Source: Portulaca oleracea
Taxonomy: Eukaryota > Streptophyta > Magnoliopsida > Caryophyllales > Portulacaceae
Assembly: GCA_029582165.1 (NCBI GenBank)
Contig: CM055870.1
Coordinates: forward strand, 9,481,832-9,545,831
Direction of reading: 5' to 3'
Length of the DNA: 64,000 nucleotides
The first letter of the stretch is position 1; each line of letters opens with the position of its first letter. Made by a program: the position numbers and the translations under genes. Below, in pieces: positions 23,418-34,900 of the stretch. The notes under the pieces are model-generated. The model was not told where the DNA came from and ran no database searches. It saw nothing but the letters and a program-made list of their open reading frames with translations.

Positions 23418-24035
23418 GCAGTATGCAATTATTATTTTAGTTTAATTAATAGGCCTTCCACTTCCAAATACATGAGGTGCTCCGTAATACTTTACATTTT
23501 CATTCATGGATTTTTTTTTTCTACAATAATATAGTTTTCACTGTTTACATTTTAGAATGCAACTACTGCAAAATTACAAATTATACGTTATTCTGGATAT
23601 CTTACCCTCTTCTTTAGACAACAATATGACAAATAAATAGAGTCAGATGAAGGTTCAATATTCACTTCGTAGTGGGTCCTTTCCTTCTTCAAGGTGGTTT
23701 ATCAAGGGTCCGATAATTATCAAGTAACCAATATTTTTCCTGTATAATAATTCTTCATGATTTTGTGATTCAATTCTACGTTGCATACTTCAACTATTTT
23801 ATTATTATTTTTGAAAAAAAGACATACACACACGAACATAAATATAAGTAAATAATAATTTATTTTTGAGGTACTTAAATCGGTTGCAAAAACTTGGTGA
23901 AGTAATTAACGGTTGTAACTTTGGCAAACCTCCCCCCCCCCCCCCCAACAAAAAAAAAAGGTTAACAGATTTCAACAGCTAGTCCATTTGCTCACTTTGA
24001 AAGCCCAAAACAAATGGAACACTATTATTTTGTTT

Positions 24036-24295
24036 TAGGCCTGTTATTTTATACGGCTAGCTGCGACATGACGTAGTGCAATGTGGTGAAATTTAGTGAA
24101 TTTGGAAAAGTTGTAGTGAATTGTGATGAATTGTAATAAGTTGTGGTGAATTTTATTTTTAATAATTGTAAATTGTGTTAGTAAATATGAAAAAGTTGAT
24201 TATGGTGGGTTGTGATGAATTAGCATGTTGTGGTAGATTGTGGCAAGGTATGGTGTGTTGTGACACCGCAGCCAGCCGTATAAAAGAACAGTTAA
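24036..24295 (-). mobile_element. MITE family A, copy 6
   Basis: TAGGCCTGTTATTTTATACG on the left and GCCGTATAAAAGAACAGTTA on the right are inverted repeats. The interior is GTTGTGGTGAATT, the reverse complement of copy 5. Confidence 0.7.
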
Positions 24296-24895
24296 GAGTG
24301 CACTTGGAAATTGAAAAGTTAAGTTGTTCTTATAAAGGGTGAGGTTACATGGTCGAAAGATTTATCCAATTTGATTCTTCGCTGTAGCTAGTACAGCAAC
24401 AATAAACTTGGTGAAAAAATATGTTTAAATGTGATAGGAAGATCCAGTTATAGGCAACCTTCACTCTATAAATTGAAGTTTATTATAGCCTAAGTACACT
24501 CAATTTAAACCTATATATATTGATTAAAAAAAAGGGGGAATACATAGTCTAAATCTTAGCGCATTTAGACACAATCTGAGATTCTCCACCCTTCAAACAT
24601 CCCATTGAATTGACCGCCATTTGAAAAAATCTCATAAAGTTATAATTAACTCTTGATTCGACAATATTCCTTCTTTTTTTTCTTACATTAATTACATTAT
24701 ACAACATAGGCTTGGGTCAACCCATCAGTTAAATAGACCACATGGGGTCAAGGTCAGCCCATTAGTGCAAAGGGCTGGGCTGGTTCAAGCTTTCTATGCA
24801 AAGTAATGGGCTTTTTAGATGAAATAAACCCATCTACTTATTAACAACGTTTCAAACCCAATTTCAGAAGCTGATGTCAAGCAAAGGATTAACAT
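24296..24895. other. Intergenic sequence with a partial MITE D copy
   Basis: Within it, 24724-24845 resembles the interior of the element at 26456 (GGGTCA, TCAAGCTTTCTATGCAAAG, GGGCTTTTTAG). The remainder is plain AT-rich DNA. Confidence 0.45.
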
Positions 24896-25298
24896 AGCAC
24901 TGGCAAAATCTATCGGACCCAAATACTCAAATTTGTCCGACCTGTATTAAATCGGCTTTGGACATCAATATTTTGTCCAAATTTTAAACTCGGATAATTC
25001 AGTCATGCACGAATTCAAAATCTAGCCAAGTTCAAGTCTGGAGTAAGAAAGTCGGTTCTCTGAATTGTGTCAAATTCAAGTTCAGACATATTCGGACAAT
25101 GTACGAACCCTAACCCAAATTTAAAATTCAGACAAAATATTGAAATCGTGTAGTATAAATTCGGGTTGGCATATCCGGGTTCAAGTTCGCACATCACAAA
25201 TTGTCTGAATTTGAAATTCGGATAGGGTTTGAATTCAGGGACTTTGTTCAAATTGTCCGCACTCGAATTGACCCGAACCTGAATATTTGCCACGGCTA
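24896..25298 (-). mobile_element. MITE family B, copy 3
   Basis: Ends AGCACTGGCAAAATCTATCG and GAATATTTGCCACGGCTA, with a TTCGGAC/AAATTC interior. Flanks GATTAACAT and GATAAACAC agree at seven of nine positions, consistent with an aged 9-bp target duplication. Confidence 0.65.
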
Positions 25299-25949
25299 GA
25301 TAAACACCAAGAATTACCAGCCAAGGTTTCTACCTAGACAAGGGAGCAATGGCAAATATAGTAAAATCAAGCTACACACAACTTTTCACATAGACCATGC
25401 AATCGAAACATAAAAGAATAAACATGATGAGGCAAAACATGTGGACATGAATGAAACCTGAAAACTAACTCAAAAATAGCAGTACACTACTACTAATATG
25501 TCGTAATATACATAAGTACTAGATTAATTCACAGGACAACACAGCTTACAGATTGCAGTTACAGTTACAGTTGCAGAGAGAATTACAAAGCTTACCACTA
25601 CATACTACATTATTAACAAGCAGCAGCAAGAGGCAAAGTTGGACAATGGACCTCTGCTACAACAATTTATTACCCGTTCCAGAGTCGGTTTTTGAGCATA
25701 TAGATATATATAGAAAGCTATGAACAGGGAGGGAATGTTGGAGTATATAATAAAGAGTTGGTTGTGAAGGTGGTGACGGGTATTTGACAGTTCCAGAAGA
25801 AGCAGCTTAAGAATAAATATGACTTTGGACAGCTTTACTTACATGTTTCTTATTCACGGCACCATGCGAGCAATCTGACACAGAGAGAGTTACCAGATAT
25901 TTGAAGGTATGGAAATCATCAATGAAGAATGGTATTCTGACAGTGTTTT

Positions 25950-28900
25950 TTAAGTAGAGGTAGAGTGACGAACTTCGTCGTCTGCTCCACCCATGCTTCT
26001 ACTGGTGCTGCTTAACATAGCAGCAGGAGTAAGAGCGACAGATGCAGGATCCCCCCCGGAAGACAATGATCTGTTGGATGAATGGGTATCTCTTTGTGAA
26101 GGGTGGATGTCAGACGGGGGAGGTAGGGCGGCTAATGAGGGTGCCCCTAAGAACGGAGCAACTGGTGTCTCTGTAAGGGACGATGCTGATGGACTGTATT
26201 TTATGGAGCCTACCGGGTGATCAAACTTGCATGTCGGTCCGAATTTGCAGTACCCGTTCTGCATGTAGAACGTACACGGCTGTGCCCCCTGCACTCGAAT
26301 AGAAAAAATAATAAGAAGACGAAAGAAATGAGCAAATTCCACAAAGAAATGTTGGCATGTTGCTAACTGAAAGGGATTAGCACCTCTTCACCTCACATAC
26401 TACAGATTAGGGAGGATGTTTGCAAGATATGAGATTCGTAATTATTCACTTCCAAATAGGGGTGGGCAATGGGCGGGTTGGGTCAGGGTTAGGGTCGACC
26501 CATTGGCTATGTAGGGTCAGGTCGGTTCAAGGCGGACCCATTGAGATTGTGGGCCGGATCAAGGCTTTCTAGCAAAAATATGGGTCGACCCTTAAATTAA
26601 AATTGAAGTCTACTTGTACAAAAAAATAGTTATGTTAATTATTGATCAATTTGAGGCATTAGTAATATACTTATGTTTAGCATTTAAAATGATAGGAAAA
26701 ACTGTTTATTTTGAGTTATTGATAAATCAACCCGGTCCGACCCATTCACCAACCCTTTCACATTGTTAAACGAATCGGTCCTTTAATGACCTGACCCTTT
26801 CACAGCCCAACCCTTTGCCGACCCCTATTTTCTACATCCCGACCCAATGAGGACCCGGCCCATTGCCCACCCCTACTTCCAACTCTTTCCAACCTTTAAA
26901 ATAGAAATATTCCTTCCAATTTTTACCGTTTTCCCCAATTCTAATCAATCTTTAACCAATTCCTCCAACTAATTCCAATTTTTATCGGTTCTTTCTATCT
27001 CCCTCCACCCATTACTACTTTCTTTTAATTTCTTCCAACATGAACAAGTAATTGAATTATTATATAATTTACTTGGTAACACTTTTCTATATTATTTGAA
27101 AATTTATGTGATTGTATTTCATTGATAAACATTAAAAATTTTTTGTTGGAAAAAAAGATAAATAATAGAAATTACTTTTTAATAACAATACAAGGTGATT
27201 TTCAAATAACTAGACAGCGTAACTTGTCTTTTATGTTTTATTAGGTCCAAAGAAAAGATTAAACTTATTTCACAATATATAATATTAACACTACATCGTA
27301 AAAGAAAAAAAAATCTTACAAATTATAATGACATAATTTCAAATATAATTGTTATACTTTGTTCAAAACAAAGAAACTTGATAAAATCTCGATTACAAAA
27401 ATAAAGATTTAATCAATGTCACCATTTATGGTAAAATGAAGGTTATTAGTTAATAAAGTATTTACATATGTGATAAAGTCACATGTTATGCGTGTTAAAG
27501 TCAAACATGATAGAATTTTGATTACAAAAATAAAATAAGAATTAAAAAATAAAGTATTTACATATGTGATAAAGTCAATACGTGATAAAATGAAGACTAA
27601 AACATAAAATTTATTTCACAATGTGCAAAATTAATATTATAGATTGAAATTGTTATCATAACAATATAACATGTACGTTGCACAATTTCAATTTTCTTTG
27701 GCAAAAGCATATACAAATCTCACCAAGGCAACCTAACAATAATATGATATTAAGATAACTATTTTATAACATTTTAATTTTACAAAAGAAAAAAATACTT
27801 GTTTTATAAAATTTTTGATACACAATGATTTTCACGTATCAATATTAAGAATTGAACAAATTATATATCTATGAAAATAAAGTTATTGGATGCTAATATA
27901 CTATACTTTGGGATTATTAGACAATAAAAAAATATACAATTTTCTTATACTTTGAGAGTGTTGGATTTTAAGTAGAACTTAGGCTAAATTCTGATTACCT
28001 TTTTTTAAAATAATTCTACCATAGTTGAAAAAAATTTCAACTATGGTAGTTGAAAATTTCATAGCCATTAATTTATCAAAAATAAAATACATACATTCAA
28101 AAGATTTATATTTAACTAGGATTAGTTGTTGTGATAAGTTACTTTCATCAATATATTTTGATTTTGATTTTTCATGGTAAATTAATGTTATTTACACTTT
28201 TCAACTATGATAGTTGAAAAAAAAATCAATTTTGATAAAATATCCTTCAAACATTAAATTTTGTAAAATATTATATCTCAACAAATATGATTACTTATTG
28301 TAACAAGTTCTTTAAGCAATATATATTAATTTCGATTTTCTTAAAAATATATTTTAAGATAATTATACATTTCAACTATCATAGTTGAAAAAAAAAAGGG
28401 GAAATCAAATGGAAGGGTAAAAAAATAAAGGAAACGTGCTAGGCAAGATAAGCACCCAAAAATAGTAATAGATGAAACAGAAGTTGATATATTTGAAATT
28501 ACCTAATACGGCAACAGATAAGATGTGATTAGCATGTGAGAAAATAAAAGGACCGACAAAGATAAGCAACTGAATTCAGAATAAATTAATATATTATTAT
28601 ATGGAAACAAATAAAATATTCGAAGCCTCCAACAAAAAAAAAAGTATGTAGATTACTTTTTTTTTTTAAATGGATATTCTAGCAGTATTTCAGTTTGTAT
28701 AAAATCAGTTAGTACAAGTCCTATTAGGATTAGTATTATTCATGAACTAAAATCCTACAAAATCAGGATATTTGCTAGGCGGTTATTGTTAGACGGTTAT
28801 TGTTTTAAACTATAAATAGCTCCTTCATCCCAAAGCCACAACACAAACCAAAACACTCTGTTCGTTCTTCTGAGGTTCTGAATTGCATCCATGGCAACTT

Positions 28901-31900
28901 TCGATTTCGATTTATTTATGGATGACCTTGACGATTTCGATACTTTTAGTGATGAGTTTATGGGCCAGGCAGGAAACGATAACCCAGGTCTCAAAGATTT
29001 CCAACACGTTAAGTGTGACGATCTCAGTGAAATCTCCAAGCTACCAGAATCACAATGGTACAAGGACATCATGAAGAAAATAGATGACTATGCCCTACAG
29101 AAACAGCCTGAGATTCCTAACGAAGGAATGGTTTTGGATGACGAGTTCAAGCTGATTGCAGAGTGCAACCGCCTGCTGGTAGAAGTTGACGCTGAAGTCG
29201 CTGCTCTTCACAGCTTCGTCAGCGACGTACACCGGTTGAAATTTCCGGAGCTGAGGGACCATCCAATTGACTATGAACAGGTTCTAAAGGTTATTGGGAG
29301 CGTAATGGGTCCCCAGGTTGATCTAGACGGAATTCCTCACTCTGCAGTGATTATGGTTGTCTCGCTCATTGCATTCTCAACAAGAGGTGGTAAGCTTCTC
29401 CCAGAGGGCAACATTCAACAGACCCTCGACGCCTGTGATCTGGCCCTTTCTTTGGAAACCTCAAAAACGAAGGTCCTTAAGTTCATGGAAAGGATGATGC
29501 TGAATTTAGCACCAAATCTCTCAGCGATCGTCGGACAGTCTGTTGCTTCAAAGCTTATAGGATCTGCTGGAGGTCTATCTGCCCTAGTTACGCTTCCTGA
29601 CAGCAACTTAAAATGCATCGGTTCTAAGAGAAACAACTTAGAAGCAGGGTTTTCTTCAGAAACTCAAAGGCTTCATGTGGGGTTTCTGGAAGAGACTGAG
29701 ATATATCAGGGCACACCACAAAGCTTGAGGGACAAGGTTTTACGATTTCTGTCTGCAAAATCCAGCATCGCTGCACGGATAGATGCATCAAGGTCGGATC
29801 CAACTGGGGAGACCGGGAGAGCATTGAGGGAACAAATCCAGAAGAAGATAGAGCGGTTGCAGCAGCGTCCCCCAGCGAGACTCCCAAAACCTCTCCCGGT
29901 GCCTGACAGAAGTGGACGTAAAAAGAAAAGGGGTGGTCGACGTCTAAGGAAGATGAAGGAAAGGTATGGTACAACAGATATGATGAGGCCGGCTAACAGG
30001 ATGTTGTTTGGGGTGGGCTTCGGGAAACTACGACTACCTTTAGATCGTGGAGTAAACAAATTGGCAGCTAAAGTCACAAAACGGTTCAAGGGGAAGAGGA
30101 GGTATATATGAGCAACGGCAACAGCATAACACCTGGATGGAATTCAAATTTGACATTTACGCCTAATCAGGGAATTCAACTTGCCAAGACCAACCAGGAT
30201 TGAGTTTGGAAGGCTTCATTCAACACATAACCATTACTCATCATAGAACTTTTTTTTAGTACACAAACAATTTATCTATTTGTACTTGTGCATTTTGTTT
30301 ACGCATTATGCTCTGCATTTCTTCATTTTCTTTTGATCAACTAGGGATGTAATATCAAGAACATATTAATATTAGCTTATTTTTTTAGTACACATAAACA
30401 ATGGCCCTCAAAATTCAAGCATCAATTGACAACCTGGCATGTGCTGCGTGAACGCGCGCGTGTGAGAGAGAGAGAGCCGACACTCAAAAAAAAAAAAAAG
30501 ACGAAACAATTTGGATCCTGCAACGTTAACTGTGAAGATAACAATGTTGGCAAACTTGCACCTAGAGGGAAAGAGGCAGTTCCCAAGAGACCCACCCAAC
30601 ATAAAATCTAGACAGGAAAGAGATGGAGCTAGGACACTTTCCGGAAAAGTTGCACAGACTTAGTCAAAGATTAGTCATACATAAGCAACAAAATAAGTTC
30701 AGGATTAGTAATGAGTCTAATGACAGAGAGTCATTGAGGATAGTTGGCAGTAAAAGGTACTAATTCACATAGACTAAGATGGTGCAGCACTAGACATGGA
30801 AAGATGTCTGTTCGGCCCTAGTCTTAGATCACCACATTACTCATAAGCCATGTCCTCAACTTTATATAACTATGACCAGAACTCGTGGGAAAAATCATCC
30901 CAGATAGGAAGATATTATTAGGTCATGTTCTTCCACTTTTTGTCAGCATTGTCCACAACATTCATTTACATGCATCTTCTCACTCATCAATTAGCATATA
31001 AAGACCTTCTTTGGATCCTAAATGTCATTTGAACCGTGCCACTCAGATTCTATCCATTGTAGAGCCTGTTCCAACTTTATGGCTAATTATTCACTCCATC
31101 TCTAATCCAATATTGTATAGACCCATATGTATTTGATCGACATAATCTCCTTTACCCACTTCTTTGGCACTCCTAACATCTCTAATTAGTAAACACTTTC
31201 TTTCTACCATACGATAAAACAGGTCCAAAAACTTTGGCTACATTTCCCACAAATGTAACTCAAAACCTTCATGTTACACCTGTCTCAGCAGAGCTTTCTT
31301 CCATATGGGGACATCGAATGACAAGAAATCTGTAAGTAACAACGAAAGTGTGACAGATGTTTTGAGAGACAAGGAACAGAAGAGAGGACAAAGAGCTGAG
31401 AAAGGTGTCGCCTCCTAGCATAGTTGTTTTGAAGAAATAAAAATGGAAGGGAGGGAAGAAAGGACATAGGACAGATGGTTTTGAAGTCTCAAATGTGACA
31501 ACCTTTATAGGCTATAGGGCAAGGGGGCAAGCCTTGCAGTTTGGGTGGGAGAGTGATAAAGTACTGACCATCTATCCAACTAGTCTTCCCCCCCCCCCCC
31601 CCCCCAAGGCGGCCGCAAAAATAAAGGAAAAGAGGGTATGATATTGGTAATACATACATGGATAAAAGATTTGCATATAGCTGGTTGAAGTTTATCAACT
31701 TAACCAGAAAAAGAAAATAGAGGGCACTAAATCTTTTGACTTAAGATCTGTCACGAACCATGCTTAGAAAACAAATGCAATAAGAAATATGGATAGGTTA
31801 GGGAGGAAGAAGACGAACCAAACGGACAAGGAACAGAATAACAAGAGAGATCAACCAGGTATTTTGGTTATACATAATTTTGTAGTATGCTAGCTGAGCA

Positions 31901-34900
31901 TCTGATCGTTTGATCCTATTATATATCTGAACATAGTGGGACAATGTAATTTAAATGAATCAGCCTATAACCTGTGGAATTAGTGATGTCAACTGCAAAC
32001 ACTCTAGTATGAGCCACCCCTTTTTTTAACTATCAGATCCAGTGGTCAGTGTAACCTTCCCAGCAGTTCCATTGACTCCACAACAACAAATTTCATGCTC
32101 AAAAAAACCATATTATGAGCTATAGCTTATAATTCTAGTATTATCTGGCTCAAACACAAAACGTGATTTTATTTTACTTTTTAACAGGAAGGAATGAGAG
32201 AGAAAAGGTTGCTAGCAATACCTGCCTAGATTCTATTCTTGCTAAACAAGTTCACCTACCAACAATATATAAAAGAAGATAGCCTCCAACAAGTTCAGTA
32301 TGGATCAGAAAGCTATTTAGAGGCTGAATTTAGCGGCTTCTTACTCCCATCCTCAGATAGGTTTTTTTAATGGGTAAAATCTCAGCATAGTATAATACTA
32401 CACTGTAGATTACACATTGAGAAAACAGCACATATCATTTCCCCACTGTCTTACATTAAGACTCTCATAGTTGGAAGAAGACATATCAGACAGTACGGTG
32501 CTCCTTTATTGACTAGCCTTATGATGTTTCAAGTGCTTTGAATATTATAGTGACCTTGTCACATTTTAGTATTTTGATTGTTCAACTTATGAGTTATGCC
32601 CCTCTCATCTACGGTCAAAACAATCTAGAAATGAAAAGGCAGGTACATGTTCGCTTTCGAATGTCTAGGAGTATTATTAACTGTAAAACTACATAGCATT
32701 TGGTAAATATGCACAATGCAGCAATATAAAGACATCAACAGTGAGGTGCATCAGTGCATGATAGTGAATACAAATTCTTTTAGCAGGTTAGGTTGGGTAG
32801 AGAAGATAAGTTTGGATAAATATGGGAAGGTAGGTTGGTTGGGTAGGTTTGGATAAATTTAAGTAAATTCAGGTAAACATGGGACAGGAAGGTTGGGTAA
32901 GTTTAGGTAAGTATTGGAAGGTCAGGCAAATTAACCCACCCAACCTTAACCATGAAAAGAGCATGCCTTTAAACAGGGCAAATTTCACATGAAGCAGAAA
33001 TCCTCTACTAATATTACTCGTTACTAGAAGCTATAGAATCAACTCAGCTGAATGCAAATACACTAGATATCAACTTGCAGGAAATACGCAACTTATGAAA
33101 CAAGAGAGCAAATATGATGCTCGATTCTAGCAAGGGCTCTTTACTGTCAGCAACATATGAGACATACGAAAGTGAATTCTAGAAGATAATAAAAGATTTT
33201 ATTTCAAGGCCATTTAAAGGTTGGACAACTTTATCATCCCTAGTTAAGTTCATTGGACACGACTACTTTATTATATAGAGATTAGATAATAAGTTCCCAA
33301 GGATGGAAATAAGATTGATGAACAATGGAAAATAACAGATGCAACATGCAGAACAAATGAAAAACGGAAGGCAGAAGCGGGAAGCACATATAAAGATTGC
33401 TACTAAAATCTTTTCAGACATGCAAAAGTACTGAATATCACATTTGTGTATCTCTGAAGTAGAGAAGAGCATCATTCTGGAGGTAATGTCCTAAGATCAG
33501 GGCAACCAAACATATGTAGCCCTACCCCACAGCATGTAGGTTCTTTCCCATGCATAGATCAAGCAATGTCCTAAACGGTATCAGACATTGACAATGGTCC
33601 TTGACAAAAAAAGGGGAGAGTAGATGGCTAGTGCTAAACTAAATATCACAGACTGTGCGGATATTTTGATTAGGTAAATCTGTAAAGGTTAATTCCCGCA
33701 AATACACACACATATACTGCAATTATTATTTTAGAAAATTTTAGAAAAAAATGTCATGTGCATCAATAGCCCTTAATAGTACCTAGTACTAAATACGCAG
33801 TCTCCAAACAGGACAAAATCAAGCACAATACATGCTTCAAGCTAAGGCTCTGTCTTTCCCTAATGTCACTCAACGGTGAAGTAGCAAAAGAAGAAAGAAA
33901 GCTTACCGGACGAAGTGGCAGCCCTAGTGGGCCAAGAATACCAGCTGGAGCAGATGCAGCACGGTCCGGTGGATGATGGTATCTACAAGAAGCACCAAAC
34001 TTACAATTCCCTGTTCTCATATAGTATTGACACTCAGGTTCCCCCGGTCTTTCAGGAAGCTTAGGCTCTCTGGTACTAGCACTAGACATGCCACCTGAGG
34101 AAGGTAATTGCAGATAAGACCCTCCTGGACCCGGTGCAGCAGGTGAAAGTGGGGTTACTCCATACACAGAACCTGCTCCAGCAGCAGGCTGCGCACTAGG
34201 AGATAAAGGACTAAGAGGTCCCTGCACGTCCACAGATGATTCAGAAATTTACCACATACAGGTAAAAAGTAACAGTAAAAATGGATCACTTACAGAGTAC
34301 GAACTCCAGCCTGGCATGGGAACAACTCCACCAGGAGAAAGGAGCACGGGACCATAAGTCCCCGGGACATAAGAACCGGGTACAAGAGGAGGCCTTGTCC
34401 CCCTATAGCCAGAAGATGACCCCCCTGCTTGCTCAGCCAAAGGAACAGATGGAGACTGCACCGTCGGATAAAATAGAGGTGCAGGCGCAGGCATTGATAC
34501 GCCAGCTGGTTGAGGATGATGGAATTTACAAGTTACCCCAAATTTGCACTGCCCCGTTTTCAAATAATAGGAGCATTCTTTCTCACCCTGAACCAGAATA
34601 GAATAACATAAACCCCGTTTCTTGAACGTTGTGCAAACATAAATTTACAAACATAATCACAATCAACTTAGGGTAGAGTCAATATCAAACCGGTCGTAAT
34701 GGGTATCCATGATAATTAAGTGGCGCATTGGTCAGTGATCCACCAGCATTTCTTGGATGGTGGAACTTGCAAGTAGCACCAAACTTACAAGTTCCAGTCT
34801 TTAAATAATACTGCACAAACAACATGACATCAACACTAATAAGATATTACACAGGCAGAAAAACTCGCAACACTAGATTCTTACGGCTGCATTTCGAAAA

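Larger units (their letters stand above)
30206..33906. other. CCCH gene intron, upstream part
   Basis: No further gene is visible. Contents: (GA)n/GCGCGC tract near 30452, a 13-A run near 30486, a 19-C run at 31588-31606, and the repeat at 32780-32950. Confidence 0.45.

Noticed and set aside
25993..26220. 75-codon + strand frame
   Set aside because: It is antisense to the last exon of the CCCH gene.
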